From positions 5,855,501-5,919,500 of the forward strand of contig NZ_CP030059.1 of NCBI RefSeq assembly GCF_015291745.1: a stretch of 64,000 nt of DNA. The letters run 5' to 3'. The translations under genes and the position numbers were made by a program. This stretch comes from Bradyrhizobium sp. CCBAU 53351 (GTDB lineage Bacteria > Pseudomonadota > Alphaproteobacteria > Rhizobiales > Xanthobacteraceae). A model generated the notes under the pieces. That model did not search any database. It was not told where the DNA came from and saw nothing but the letters and a program-made list of their open reading frames with translations. Positions 27,100 through 36,129 of the stretch are shown one piece after another; position 1 is the first letter of the stretch, and each line of letters begins with the position of its first letter.

Positions 27100-27894
27100 T
27101 CAGACCGCGACTTCCGCCTTGATGTGCGGATGCGGGTCGTAGCCGACGAGTTCGAAATCCTCAAAGCGGAAGGACGAAATGTCCTTCACATCAGGGTTGA
27201 TCCGCATCACCGGCAACGGACGCGGCGTCCGCGTCAGTTGCAGCCGCGCCTGCTCCAGGTGATTCGAATAAAGATGGGCGTCGCCGAGCGAGTGCACGAA
27301 GTCGCCGGGCTTCAAGCCCGTGACCTGCGCGACCATCATGGTGAGCAGCGCGTAGGAGGCGATATTGAAGGGCACGCCGAGGAAGACGTCGGCCGAGCGC
27401 TGATAGAGCTGGCACGACAGCTTGCCGTTCGCGACATAGAACTGGAACAGCAGGTGGCAGGGCGGCAGCGCCATCTTCTCGACGTCGGCGGGATTCCAGG
27501 CGGTGACGATCAGCCGGCGGGAGTCCGGGGTGCGCTTGATCATGTCGACGACGTTGGCGATCTGGTCGATGCTGCGGCCGTCGGCCGTGGGCCAGGAGCG
27601 CCATTGGTGGCCGTAGACCGGGCCGAGATCGCCATTGGCATCCGCCCACTCGTCCCAGATGGTGACGCCGTTGTCGCGCAGATATTTGATGTTGGTGTCG
27701 CCCTTCAGGAACCACAGCAACTCGTGCACGATCGCCTTCAGCGGCAGCCGCTTGGTGGTCAGCATCGGGAAGCCCGCGGACAGATTGAAGCGCATCTGGT
27801 GGCCGAACACCGAGAGCGTGCCCGTGCCGGTGCGATCGGTCTTCTCCGCGCCGTCTGAAAGAATCCGCTCGAGCAGGTCCTGATACTGGTGCAT
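27100..27894 (-). CDS. thyA: thymidylate synthase
   Basis: A 264-residue enzyme making dTMP from dUMP with methylene-tetrahydrofolate. The catalytic Cys is in [13 protein letters not shown]; nucleotide contacts are seen in [19 protein letters not shown] and HLYSNHLEQ. The length matches the short E. coli-type enzyme. The ATG at 27894 ([12 protein letters not shown]) is preferred to an upstream frame extension to 27972 that is not family-like. First gene of a thyA-GNAT-folA unit. Confidence 0.97.
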   Translation of the reverse strand: MHQYQDLLERILSDGAEKTDRTGTGTLSVFGHQMRFNLSAGFPMLTTKRLPLKAIVHELLWFLKGDTNIKYLRDNGVTIWDEWADANGDLGPVYGHQWRSWPTADGRSIDQIANVVDMIKRTPDSRRLIVTAWNPADVEKMALPPCHLLFQFYVANGKLSCQLYQRSADVFLGVPFNIASYALLTMMVAQVTGLKPGDFVHSLGDAHLYSNHLEQARLQLTRTPRPLPVMRINPDVKDISSFRFEDFELVGYDPHPHIKAEVAV

Positions 27895-28014
27895 GTGCGA
27901 CTGTGCCTTTGGGGAGGCGGCGAACTTAGCGGCCGCCCCCGCGCTGCAACAGCGGCGATTCGCTGTCCGCACCGATTATACCCGGAAAAATGAGTGGTCT
28001 CGGCGCAAACGACA

Positions 28015-28041
28015 AGGGGCGGAACTCGGCGTCCCGCCCCT
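28015..28041 (-). terminator. probable terminator after tctC
   Basis: An 8-bp GC stem (AGGGGCGG with CCGCCCCT, 11-base loop) starts about 25 bp beyond the tctC stop on the minus strand and is followed by TGTCGTTTG, a weak T-rich tail. Confidence 0.4.
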
Positions 28042-28065
28042 CGCCTATCAGCTTGAAAGTACAGA

Positions 28066-29049
28066 TTAAGTGGCCGGCTTCAGCACCGGGGTCCACTTCG
28101 CGATCTCGTTCTTGACGAGGGTGGCCAGCGCTTCCGGCGTGCGCTCCGCAGGGGTCGGGATGACGCTGCCGAGCTCGAGCAGGCGCTTCTTCACGGTCTC
28201 GTCGTCGAGCGCCTTGCTGGCCGCGGCGGTCAGGGTGGCCACGATCGCGGCCGAAGTTCCCTTGGGCGCGAACATCGCATTCCAGGCCTGGGCCTGGAAT
28301 TTCGGCAGGCCGGCTTCCGCCGTCGTCGGCACGTTCGGCAGCGACGGATTACGCTCCGGCGTTGCGATCGCGTAGGCCTTGATGGTGCCGGCGTTGATCT
28401 GCGGCACAGCGTTGACGATCTGGTCGCACATGTAGTCGACCTGGCCCGCCACCAGCGCGTTCATCGCAGGTCCCGTGCCGTTGAAGGGCACGCCGACCGG
28501 CTTGATGTCGAGGATCGAGTGCAGGAGCTCGCACGAGACGTGCGAGACCGAGCCCACGCCGGCATGCGCGGCGTTGACCTTCTCGGCATTGGCCTTCACG
28601 TAGGTCACGAACTCCTTCAGGTCCTTCGGCGGAAAGTCCTTGCGCGCCAGGATCAGGATCGGCGTGCCCGCGAGCAGCGCGATCGGCTCGAAATCCTTTT
28701 CGGGATGATAGGCGAGCTTGGGATAGAGCGGCACGGAGGCGGCATGCGTGCCCATGTGCCCGGTGATCAGCGTGTAGCCGTCATTGGCCGCACGCGCGGC
28801 GCGCGTGGTCGCGGTGGTGCCGCCGGCGCCGACCACATTCTCGATGATGATGCTCTGTCCGAGCGTCTGCGCCATGTGCGCGGTGACGATGCGCGCGACG
28901 ACGTCGGTCGGGCCGCCGGCCGCGAACGGCACGACCATGGTGATGCTGCGCGTCGGGTAGGTCTGAGCCTTCGCCGGTGTGACAAAGGCGCACAGCGATG
29001 CAAGCGCTGCGGCACATGCGCTCGAAGCGAGCGCGCGAATAAAGGTCAT
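28066..29049 (-). CDS. tripartite tricarboxylate transporter periplasmic binding protein (Bug/TctC family)
   Basis: A 327-residue extracytoplasmic solute receptor. The signal peptide ends near FVTPAKAQ, followed by the family pattern YPTRSITMVVPFAAGGPTDVVARI and GAGGTTATTRAARAANDGYTL. The C-terminal part FAPKGTSAAIVATL is also typical. It would deliver a carboxylate to the TctAB pump encoded just upstream. AAGGGGAT precedes the ATG at 29049. A strong hairpin separates it from tctA, so its expression may differ from that of the pump. Confidence 0.9.
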   Translation of the reverse strand: MTFIRALASSACAAALASLCAFVTPAKAQTYPTRSITMVVPFAAGGPTDVVARIVTAHMAQTLGQSIIIENVVGAGGTTATTRAARAANDGYTLITGHMGTHAASVPLYPKLAYHPEKDFEPIALLAGTPILILARKDFPPKDLKEFVTYVKANAEKVNAAHAGVGSVSHVSCELLHSILDIKPVGVPFNGTGPAMNALVAGQVDYMCDQIVNAVPQINAGTIKAYAIATPERNPSLPNVPTTAEAGLPKFQAQAWNAMFAPKGTSAAIVATLTAAASKALDDETVKKRLLELGSVIPTPAERTPEALATLVKNEIAKWTPVLKPAT

Positions 29050-29070
29050 GTCGATCCCCTTTGGACACAA

Positions 29071-29096
29071 AAATGCCGGCCCAAGGGCCGGCATTT
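29071..29096 (-). terminator. hairpin terminator between tctA and tctC
   Basis: AAATGCCGGCCC and GGGCCGGCATTT form a perfect 12-bp stem around two bases; on the minus strand TTTTTGTGT follows. It lies in the 117-bp tctA-tctC gap. It may end the tctBA transcript or act as a partial terminator or mRNA end stabiliser. Confidence 0.65.
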
Positions 29097-29166
29097 CCAT
29101 TTCACAAAGCCGTAACACAAGTCGATTGGACTTCCGAATGCGGCGTGCCGACGCAGGAGCGCGACC

Positions 29167-30681
29167 TCAGTTCTCGGATTCGGTGAACACCTCGTCGCGC
29201 TTCGATCGGAGCGCTGGCAGCACGGTGAGGACGAGAAGGGCAGCAGCGACCGCCAGCAGCACCGCCGACAACGGACGCGTCAGGAACACGCTCCAGTCGC
29301 CGCGCGAGATCAGCAGCGCACGGCGCAGGTTCTCCTCCATCAACGGTCCCAGCACCATGCCGAGCAGCAGAGGTGCCGGCTCGAAATCGTGCTTGATCAG
29401 CCAGTAGCCGACGAGACCGAACACGCCGGCAAGGATGACGTCGACTGGCGCGTTGTTCACCGAATAGATGCCGATCGCGCAGAAGATAACGATCGAGGGG
29501 AACATCAACCGGTACGGCACGCGCAGCAGTCTCACCCAGATTCCGACCAGCGGCAGGTTGATGATGATCAGCATCAGATTGCCGATCCACATCGAGGCGA
29601 TCATGCCCCAGACGAGGTCCGGCTGCTTCTGCATCACTTGCGGGCCCGGCACGATGCCGTGAATGGTCATCGCGCCCACCATCAGCGCCATCACCGCGTT
29701 CGGCGGGATGCCGAGCGTGAGCAGCGGGATGAAGGAGGTCTGCGCCGCGGCATTGTTGGCGCTCTCCGGCCCCGCCACGCCCTCGATCGCGCCGCGGCCG
29801 AACCGCGACGGGTTCTTGGCGAGCTTCTTCTCGAGCGTATAGGCGCCGAACGACGCAATCGTCGCGCCGCCGCCGGGAAGGATGCCGAGGATCGAGCCGA
29901 GCACGGTGCCGCGCAGGATCGCGGGCGCCGAATCGATCAGATCCTTTCTGGTCGGCATCAGGCCGGTGATCTTCTGTTGCACGAGATCGCGGCTCATCTC
30001 GGCGCCGGCGTCGAGATTGCGGATGATCTCGGCAAAGCCGAACACGCCCATCGCCACCGTCGCAAAGCCGAGACCGTCGGCGAGCTCCGGAATGTTGAAG
30101 GCCATGCGGGAGGCGCCGGTCTCGATGTCCGAGCCGACCATGGACAGCAACAGGCCGAACACGATCATCGCGATCGCCTTCAGCACCGAGCCCTTGGCAA
30201 GCACGACCGCAAAGATCAGGCCGAGCACCATCAGCGAGAAATACTCCGCCGGACCGAACGCCAGCGCGAGCTTGGTCAGGGGCGCGCCGAGCACGGCGAT
30301 GAGCACGGTCGCGACGCAGCCGGCGAAGAACGAGCCGATCGCGGCGATCGCCAGCGCCGGGCCGGCGCGGCCTTGCCTCGCCATCTGGTGGCCGTCGATG
30401 GCCGTGACGACCGACGTCGCCTCACCGGGTATGTTGACCAGGATCGACGTGGTCGAGCCGCCATACTGGGCGCCGTAATAGATGCCGGCGAGCATGATCA
30501 AGGCGCCGACCGGCGGCAGTCCGAAGGTGATCGGCAGCAGCATCGCGACGGTCGCGATGGTGCCGATGCCCGGGAGAACGCCGACCAGCGTGCCGACGAG
30601 AGCGCCGATCAGGCACATCAGCAGGTTGATCGGCGAGAGCGCGACGACGAAGCCGTGAGCGAGGTTGGCAAAAAGGTCCAT
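29167..30681 (-). CDS. tctA: tripartite tricarboxylate transporter large membrane subunit TctA
   Basis: A membrane protein of about 504 residues with some 10-12 helices and the TctA family patterns LVGTLVGVLPGIGTIATVAMLLPITFGL and GTVLGSILGILPGGGATIASFGAY, two related Gly-rich motifs 240 residues apart. It forms the transport channel for a tricarboxylate or similar anion. The ATG at 30681 has GAGGG at good distance and begins about 8 bp after the tctB stop. The substrate cannot be told from sequence, since Bug receptors bind many carboxylates. Confidence 0.93.
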   Translation of the reverse strand: MDLFANLAHGFVVALSPINLLMCLIGALVGTLVGVLPGIGTIATVAMLLPITFGLPPVGALIMLAGIYYGAQYGGSTTSILVNIPGEATSVVTAIDGHQMARQGRAGPALAIAAIGSFFAGCVATVLIAVLGAPLTKLALAFGPAEYFSLMVLGLIFAVVLAKGSVLKAIAMIVFGLLLSMVGSDIETGASRMAFNIPELADGLGFATVAMGVFGFAEIIRNLDAGAEMSRDLVQQKITGLMPTRKDLIDSAPAILRGTVLGSILGILPGGGATIASFGAYTLEKKLAKNPSRFGRGAIEGVAGPESANNAAAQTSFIPLLTLGIPPNAVMALMVGAMTIHGIVPGPQVMQKQPDLVWGMIASMWIGNLMLIIINLPLVGIWVRLLRVPYRLMFPSIVIFCAIGIYSVNNAPVDVILAGVFGLVGYWLIKHDFEPAPLLLGMVLGPLMEENLRRALLISRGDWSVFLTRPLSAVLLAVAAALLVLTVLPALRSKRDEVFTESEN

Positions 30682-30688
30682 CACGCCC

Positions 30689-31450
30689 TCACTGATTCAG
30701 GAAACGCGGAAACATCGGCATCGGCAGCCCGAGCACGTATGGAAAAAGGATCGCACAACCTACCGTCAGGCAGGCGCCGACGATCGCCGCTTCACGCCAG
30801 CGCGTCTCCTCCGAGCCCATCGCGGCGATCATGAAGCTGACAAAGGCCGTGACCACGACGCCGAGCGGCCGGATCGCCAAAGCGAAGAACAGGATCGCGG
30901 CCACCACGAACAATGGTCCTCGCCAGGCATAATGGGCCATCGCCGGCCCATCGGTCAGAAGACCCGTCAGGGCGATGCCGGCGGACAAGGCAACCAGCAA
31001 TCCGCCGAACATGCGCGGCGCGGTGCCTGCGCCGAAGGAGAAGCCCCGCATGCCCTGCAAATCGCTCCCGGCCCACAGCGCGAACAGGGCAACCGCCATG
31101 AGGACGACGCCTCCGACATAATCCTGCGCCGACCGGACCGTCATGAACAGCGTGAGAATAGCCACCACGAACAGTGGGTAGGAATAGATCAGCGCGAGCA
31201 GCACATCCGATGACGCCTTCTTGGTGTCACCGCTGGCCGCACCGATCAACGCTCCCGGCGCGCCGGCGAGCAACGCCGTGGCGTGGCCGATCACCACGGC
31301 GGCCGGGCCGCGGCCGGTACCCCATCCGAAGATCGTCCCGATCGACCAGATCAATTCGAAGATCTGCGGCGCAATCGCCAGCAGACAAAAGCCGACCGCC
31401 AACCGGGTGTTTCGGGTGGCCGTCGCTGAGTGGCCCATCGTGTCGGCCAT
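30689..31450 (-). CDS. tctB: tripartite tricarboxylate transporter small membrane subunit TctB, extended form
   Basis: A 253-residue membrane protein. The C-terminal 150 residues are the usual four-helix TctB unit (DYVGGVVLMAVALFALWAGSDL onwards). About 100 extra N-terminal residues contain further hydrophobic segments (LAVGFCLLAIAPQIFELIWSI and LLALIYSYPLFVVAILTLFM), so this protein is longer than typical TctB. GGAGGAG precedes the ATG at 31450. First gene of the tctBAC cluster. Confidence 0.82.
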   Translation of the reverse strand: MADTMGHSATATRNTRLAVGFCLLAIAPQIFELIWSIGTIFGWGTGRGPAAVVIGHATALLAGAPGALIGAASGDTKKASSDVLLALIYSYPLFVVAILTLFMTVRSAQDYVGGVVLMAVALFALWAGSDLQGMRGFSFGAGTAPRMFGGLLVALSAGIALTGLLTDGPAMAHYAWRGPLFVVAAILFFALAIRPLGVVVTAFVSFMIAAMGSEETRWREAAIVGACLTVGCAILFPYVLGLPMPMFPRFLNQ

Positions 31451-31545
31451 GCATGTCTCCTCCGCGACCCGTAAGTCACGAGCACTGTTGTTCTAAATCG
31501 GCTGGAACTGGATCCCCCGCCCGGATCACTGCCTAGCGATTTTCA

Positions 31546-32076
31546 TTACACAATGCCAGCAAAACCCAACAGGCCCCCGGCAAGCAGTAGCCAAAGTGGA
31601 TTGAGGCGCGAGACCGATGCGATGACCGCAGCCATTGCGGTCAGAAGCAGTGCAACAATTGTGCGATCGGTCGACTGGGCCAGGATGAGGGCACTCGCCG
31701 CCATCAATCCGATCGAGAGAGGAACCAGTGCAGCCTGAATCAGGCCGGGCCAGCGCGATCGGCTCGGCCGATTCATGAGCCGGCTGACATAATAGGCAAG
31801 CAGCGCCGTCGGCAGGCACATCGCCAGCGTCGCAGCCAGAGCGCCGGGGATGCCGGCGACGGCATAGCCGATTAACGTCACGATAAGCACGTTCGGACCT
31901 GGCGAGAGTTGCGCGATCGCATAGGCATCGCTGAACTGCTTCTCGGTCATCCAGTGATGGACCTCGACCGCGATGCGGTGCATCTCGGGCACCGCCGCCG
32001 CAGCGCCGCCGACCGCGAACAGCGACATCAGTCCAAAGGTGGCGATCAGCGCCCAGATCGGGTTTTCGGCGTTCAT
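31546..32076 (-). CDS. chromate transporter, short-chain subunit (second)
   Basis: A 176-residue CHR-domain membrane protein with about six helices. The family motif is FAVGGAAAAVPEM near the N-terminus, followed by FSDAYAIAQLSPGPNVLIVTLIGY. Short-chain CHR proteins work as pairs of homologous halves with opposite topology. Its start overlaps the stop of the other half by four bases (ATGA). Substrate chromate or sulfate is family knowledge, not shown here. Confidence 0.88.
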   Translation of the reverse strand: MNAENPIWALIATFGLMSLFAVGGAAAAVPEMHRIAVEVHHWMTEKQFSDAYAIAQLSPGPNVLIVTLIGYAVAGIPGALAATLAMCLPTALLAYYVSRLMNRPSRSRWPGLIQAALVPLSIGLMAASALILAQSTDRTIVALLLTAMAAVIASVSRLNPLWLLLAGGLLGFAGIV

Positions 32077-32678
32077 GCTGCTACTTTCCGTCGCAGGAAA
32101 TAAGTGGTGCCGACACTCACGGGGATGGCAGCCAGCAGCACCGCCGGAAGCGGCAGGCGGAGCACGCCGATGGCGAGGAACACACCGAGCATCAGGATCA
32201 GCGCGAGGGGGTTCGTCCGCTTCAGCAGCGGCGTCATCATGCGGAAGACCACCGCGATCAAAAGGCCGACCGCCGCACAGGAGACGCCTGCGAGGATGCG
32301 CCGCAGCACCTCCACATCGCCAAACCGGGCATAGATGATCGCAAGCACCGTCATGATCAGCGTCGGCGGCAGCAGAAGCCCGGCGAAGGCGGCAACGCCA
32401 CCGGCAATCCCGCGCAGCCGCGCGCCGAACACCATCGACAGATTGACGATGTTGGGCCCTGGCAGGAAATGGCAGAGCGCAAAAGTCTCGTTGAACTCGT
32501 CCGCATTCATCCAGCGGTGCTGCTCGACGATGGCCCGCCGGGCAAACACCAAGACCCCGCCGAAGCCCGCCAGCGACATCCGGGCGAAAGCCAGGAACAG
32601 GTCGAGCAGCCCGGGCGGCACGGCGGCAGCGGCTGGATGGTCCGGCTCTTGTGGGGCCGGTGCAGAATCCTCGGACAT
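32073..32678 (-). CDS. chromate transporter, short-chain subunit (first)
   Basis: A 201-residue CHR-domain protein with an N-terminal Pro/Ala-rich arm and about six helices. The motifs are FAGFGGVLVFARRAIVEQHRWMNADEFNETFALCHFLPGPNIVNLSM-like, with the diagnostic FGG and PGPN elements. It pairs with the half encoded immediately downstream. No regulator (chrB/chrF) or other metal-resistance gene lies nearby, so this may be a general anion exporter. Confidence 0.87.
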   Translation of the reverse strand: MSEDSAPAPQEPDHPAAAAVPPGLLDLFLAFARMSLAGFGGVLVFARRAIVEQHRWMNADEFNETFALCHFLPGPNIVNLSMVFGARLRGIAGGVAAFAGLLLPPTLIMTVLAIIYARFGDVEVLRRILAGVSCAAVGLLIAVVFRMMTPLLKRTNPLALILMLGVFLAIGVLRLPLPAVLLAAIPVSVGTTYFLRRKVAA

Positions 32679-32775
32679 GTCAGAAGCTTAGAACGGCGAC
32701 CGTGACGCGGCCAAGCCCAGCGGGAACCTGCCCTGAGGGAACCTCGGGATGGCCCCTCGAAACACCTGTCATTTG

Positions 32776-33130
32776 AAACCTTTGCCCCCTATATTGGGGG
32801 TGCCGGTTCGCCGGCTATGGAAATAAACGGTCGTCGTAATAAACCATTCGGACCCGGGGGCGGTACCCGGCGCCTCCACCAAAGCCCACCAACGGACACT
32901 CCGGAAGCGGGCTTTGGCGGGGGCGAAATAGGATCGACGAGGGCGTAAAGGGCGTGCTTTTTCCCGGTATTGTTCCGCCGTTATCGGGCTACTGCAATAG
33001 TTGCCAACGACAACTTTGCTCCGGTTGCTCAGGCTGCGTAACGCAGTTTGAAAGACCATCTTAAAGTCCTAACGGGTTAAGCTCCGTTAGGCGGGGTTCG
33101 GAGGCACCTGGCAACAGAAGCCTCCACTTA
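32776..33130 (+). ncRNA. ssrA: permuted two-piece tmRNA
   Basis: The gene is circularly permuted. The acceptor piece comes first: a T-arm-like stem CCGGG/CCCGG with a seven-base loop, then CGCCTCCACCA ending at 32881. A removed spacer with an AAAGCCC/GGGCTTT stem follows (32881-32915). The coding piece begins GGGGGCG at 32919, which pairs with CGCCTCC, and continues AAATAGGATCGACG. The tag frame at 33003-33041 encodes ANDNFAPVAQAA followed by TAA. Hairpins CCTAACGG/CCGTTAGG and GGAGGC/GCCTCC close the 3' part. The outer ends are approximate. It tags proteins from stalled ribosomes and sits just before sspB. Confidence 0.93.
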
Positions 33131-33253
33131 CCTTATTCCTACCCCGGCGATTTCCTGCCCGGCGGGACTCCTGCTGACCCGTCAGGCGCGGTACTATCGC
33201 GGCTTGGCGAGTCGGGCCGGCAGGGCCCACTCCTGCAATGCAACAGGACGACC

Positions 33254-33772
33254 ATGGCGACCGATCATATCCGATACGATGTGCTGGCCCGCGACGCGCT
33301 GCGCGGCGTGCTGCGGAAGGTGCTGACCGATGCCGCGTCCCATGGACTGCCCGGTGAGCACCATTTCTTCATCACCTTCGTGTCGAAGGCCGAGGGCGTG
33401 AAGCTGTCGTCGCGGCTGCTGGCGCAATATCCGGAAGAGATGACGATCATCCTGCAGCACCAGTTCTGGGATCTGACCGTGCTCGAGGACCGCTTCGAGG
33501 TCGGCCTGTCCTTCGGCGGCATTCCGGAGCGCCTGATCGTGCCGTTCAGCGCCATCAAGAGCTTCCTCGATCCGTCCGTGAAATTCGGCCTTCAGTTCGA
33601 CACCTCCGACGTCGCCGAGGTCGCGCCCGAGACGCTGCCCGCCGCTCCCGCCCCGTCCGCGGTCGCGGTGCCGGCGCCTGCCGCTGAAGCGGCGGACAGC
33701 ACGGAAGAGCCGGCGGCCCCGAGCCAAGGCGGCGCCGAAGTCGTGCGGCTCGATCGTTTCCGCAAGAAATGA
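33254..33772 (+). CDS. sspB: SspB-alpha, ClpXP adaptor for ssrA-tagged proteins
   Basis: A 172-residue protein of the alphaproteobacterial SspB family. The folded domain is about residues 1-115 (HIRYDVLARDALRGVLRKVL, FFITFVSKAEGVKLS, IVPFSAIKSFLDP). An Ala/Pro-rich linker follows, and the C-terminus reads AEVVRLDRFRKK, the expected short ClpX-binding tail. AGGACG precedes the ATG at 33254. The gene lies about 125 bp after ssrA on the same strand, so tag RNA and tag-delivery adaptor are neighbours. Confidence 0.92.
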   Translation: MATDHIRYDVLARDALRGVLRKVLTDAASHGLPGEHHFFITFVSKAEGVKLSSRLLAQYPEEMTIILQHQFWDLTVLEDRFEVGLSFGGIPERLIVPFSAIKSFLDPSVKFGLQFDTSDVAEVAPETLPAAPAPSAVAVPAPAAEAADSTEEPAAPSQGGAEVVRLDRFRKK

Positions 33773-33871
33773 TCTAGATTGGGCCGGAGCCCGTCGCGCC
33801 CGGCCAAACTCCCTATATAGAGCTACATGAAGAGGCCGTGCGGCGTTTCGCGCGGCGGAATGGATGCGCTC

Positions 33872-35293
33872 ATGGCCAAATCTGCTCGCCCCAAGACTGC
33901 TCGCCCCGCGACCCGCCCCGAGACCGACAGTTTCGGCCCCATCGAGGTCCCCGCCGATCGCTATTGGGGCGCACAGACCGAACGTTCGCGCCAGAACTTT
34001 CGCATCGGAACGGATCGCATGCCGATCGCGCTCGTGCACGCGCTCGGCATCGTCAAGCTCGCCGCCGCGCAGTCCAATCTCGAACTCGGCCTGCTCGACC
34101 AGCGCCGCGCGGGTGCCATCATCCGCGCCGCGCGCGAGGTGATCGAGGGCAAGCTCGACGATCATTTTCCTCTTGTCGTGTGGCAGACCGGCTCCGGCAC
34201 CCAGACCAACATGAACCTCAACGAGGTGATCGCCAACCGCGCCAATGAGCTGCTCGGCGGCGAGCTCGGCGCCAAGAAGCCGGTGCATCCCAACGACCAC
34301 GTCAACATGAGCCAATCGTCGAACGATTCGTTTCCCACCGCGATGCACATCGCGGCCGCAAGCCGCATCAACGCCGACCTCGTCCCTGCGCTCAACGAGT
34401 TGCTCCGCGCGCTGCGCAAGAAGGAGAAGGCGTTCGCGAAAATCGTCAAGATCGGCCGCACCCACACCCAGGATGCAACGCCTCTGACGCTCGGCCAGGA
34501 GTTTTCCGGCTATGCCGCTCAGGTCGAAAGCGGCATCGCGCGGCTCAAGGTCGCGGTGAAGGACCTCCATCCGTTGGCGCAGGGCGGCACCGCCGTCGGC
34601 ACCGGCCTCAACTCGAAGCCGCGCTTTGCAAAACTGTTCGCAAAGCATGTCGCCGGCATCACGAAACTCCCCTTCACCAGCGCCGCCAACAAATTCGAGG
34701 CGCTGGCCTCGAACGATGCCTATGTACTGGTGCACGGCGCCATCAATTCGGTGGCGACGGGCCTGTTCAAGATCGCCAACGACATCCGCCTGCTCGGATC
34801 CGGCCCACGTTCGGGGTTGGGCGAGCTGATCCTGCCGGAGAACGAGCCGGGCTCGTCGATCATGCCGGGCAAGGTCAACCCGACGCAATGCGAGGCGATG
34901 ACCATGGTGTGCTGCCAGGTGTTCGGCAATCACACCGCGATCACGGTGGCCGGCAGCCAGGGCCATTTCGAGCTCAACGTCTACAAGCCCGTGCTCGCCT
35001 ACAACATGCTGCACTCGATCCGCCTGATGGCCGATGCCGCGCGATCCTTCACCGAACATTGCGTCAGCGGCATCCGTGCCGACGAGAAGCGCATCGACGA
35101 GCTGATGCAGCGCTCCCTGATGCTGGTGACGGCGCTCGCCCCGAAGATCGGCTACGACAACGCCGCCAAGGTGGCCAAGACGGCCCATGCCAACGGCACC
35201 ACGTTGAAGGAGGAGGCGCTGCGGCTCGGCCTGGTCTCGGCCGACGAGTTCGATCGCCTGGTGCGCCCCGAGAAGATGACCAGCCCGGGATAA
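33872..35293 (+). CDS. fumC: class II fumarate hydratase
   Basis: A 473-residue fumarase C that interconverts fumarate and malate in the TCA cycle. Signature [16 protein letters not shown] is intact, as are [14 protein letters not shown] and [18 protein letters not shown] chose the ATG at 33872 (MAKSARP) because the conserved part begins soon after; in-frame ATGs at 33827 and 33860 cannot be excluded, since none has a clear ribosome site. It follows sspB on the same strand. Confidence 0.95.
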   Translation: MAKSARPKTARPATRPETDSFGPIEVPADRYWGAQTERSRQNFRIGTDRMPIALVHALGIVKLAAAQSNLELGLLDQRRAGAIIRAAREVIEGKLDDHFPLVVWQTGSGTQTNMNLNEVIANRANELLGGELGAKKPVHPNDHVNMSQSSNDSFPTAMHIAAASRINADLVPALNELLRALRKKEKAFAKIVKIGRTHTQDATPLTLGQEFSGYAAQVESGIARLKVAVKDLHPLAQGGTAVGTGLNSKPRFAKLFAKHVAGITKLPFTSAANKFEALASNDAYVLVHGAINSVATGLFKIANDIRLLGSGPRSGLGELILPENEPGSSIMPGKVNPTQCEAMTMVCCQVFGNHTAITVAGSQGHFELNVYKPVLAYNMLHSIRLMADAARSFTEHCVSGIRADEKRIDELMQRSLMLVTALAPKIGYDNAAKVAKTAHANGTTLKEEALRLGLVSADEFDRLVRPEKMTSPG

Positions 35294-35573
35294 AATTCCG
35301 AATTCCGATTGCCATCCGTAATGATACGGACCCTAACGCCTTAGAAATGTGCGGCTTTGGGGGCGGGATTTGATTACCGTCAATGTTCTGGCGGGACGGC
35401 GTGCTACGCAGCCCTTCTGCCCCCTCGACGGGGCCAATTTCATCCTTTGATGGCCCAAGGGGCCGATTGACGAGGACGAGCGAATGGCGATCAAGTCATG
35501 TGGGGCGCAACGCGGCACCCTGTTTCGGAATGTTTCATCCAGCCTGAAGAGGATCGGATGATGGAGACGCGAC
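35294..35573. other. intergenic region without recognised gene
   Basis: About 280 bp between fumC and the DUF4169 gene. I see no convincing coding frame. A GGCC-bounded hairpin-like stretch occurs near 35440-35465, and the promoter of the DUF4169 pair is presumably here. Confidence 0.5.
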
Positions 35574-35762
35574 ATGGGGAACGTCATCAACCTGAATCGT
35601 TTCAGGAAGCGCGCCGAGCGGCAAGCCTCGGCGAAGCAGGCGGAGGCCAACCGGACGAAGTTCGGGCGCACGAAGGCGGACCGGTCGGCGGAGCAGACGC
35701 GCGCGGACAAGGCGAAGGCGCACCTGGATCAGCATCAGATCGATCGCGAGGAGCAGCCATGA
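35574..35762 (+). CDS. DUF4169 family small protein
   Basis: A 62-residue, highly charged protein (MGNVINLNRFRKRAERQASAK and on), with an NLNRFRK start typical of DUF4169. It is probably soluble and largely helical. Its stop overlaps the next start by four bases (ATGA); the partner is a ribbon-helix-helix protein, and this pairing is recurrent in Rhizobiales as far as I recall. Function unknown. Confidence 0.8.
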   Translation: MGNVINLNRFRKRAERQASAKQAEANRTKFGRTKADRSAEQTRADKAKAHLDQHQIDREEQP

Positions 35763-36010
35763 AGTCGCCCGTCGTGAAACGGTCGATCGTCGTCGCCGGG
35801 CACAAGACCAGCGTCAGCCTGGAAGAGGCGTTCTGGAACGGCATGAAGGAGATCTCCGGCCTGCGCAACATGACGTTGTCCGAGCTGGTCGGCGAGATCG
35901 ACAACAACCGCCAGCAGGGCAATCTGTCGTCGGCGATCCGTCTGTTCGTCCTGGACTACTTCAAGAGCCGCGCCATGGCCGCCCAGCCGGACAAGGTCCC
36001 GGCCCAATAG
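35759..36010 (+). CDS. ribbon-helix-helix domain protein (RHH_4 type)
   Basis: An 83-residue protein with a ribbon-helix-helix fold: strand VVKRSIVVAGHKTSVSLE, then helices EEAFWNGMKEISGL and MTLSELVGEIDN. It is a putative DNA-binding dimer. Translationally coupled to the DUF4169 gene through ATGA. A GC-rich hairpin (GGGGCGCC/GGCGCCCC at 36021-36042) follows the stop but lacks a T-run. Target unknown. Confidence 0.8.
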   Translation: MKSPVVKRSIVVAGHKTSVSLEEAFWNGMKEISGLRNMTLSELVGEIDNNRQQGNLSSAIRLFVLDYFKSRAMAAQPDKVPAQ

Positions 36011-36053
36011 CCAGCCGTCGGGGGCGCCTTCGAGGGCGCCCCGCCGCCCGCAC

Positions 36054-36070
36054 TTTAAAATCACTCTAAG
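36054..36070. promoter_or_regulatory. possible iron control element (ICE, Irr-type) before feoA
   Basis: TTTAAAATCACTCTAAG matches 11 of 14 defined positions of the Irr-binding ICE pattern TTTAGAA-N3-TTCTAAA as I remember it from Bradyrhizobium. It lies 60-76 bp before the feoA ATG, the right place for iron control of ferrous uptake. Confidence 0.4.
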
Positions 36071-36129
36071 GTGCGGTTTCAACGAGCGCATTCGCTTGAC
36101 CTCAATGCCTTGCGTTGAAAATACAGGGC

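Noticed and set aside
29389..30834. A 481-codon plus-strand open frame opposite tctA
   Set aside because: It is a GC-rich antisense shadow of tctA, very rich in His, Arg, Asp and Gln, with no ribosome site or domain.
32769..33059. A minus-strand frame across the tmRNA region
   Set aside because: The region is explained by the permuted tmRNA on the plus strand; the frame has no ribosome site.
33194..35188. A 664-codon minus-strand open frame opposite sspB and fumC
   Set aside because: Antisense shadow; it would also run across two unrelated real genes.
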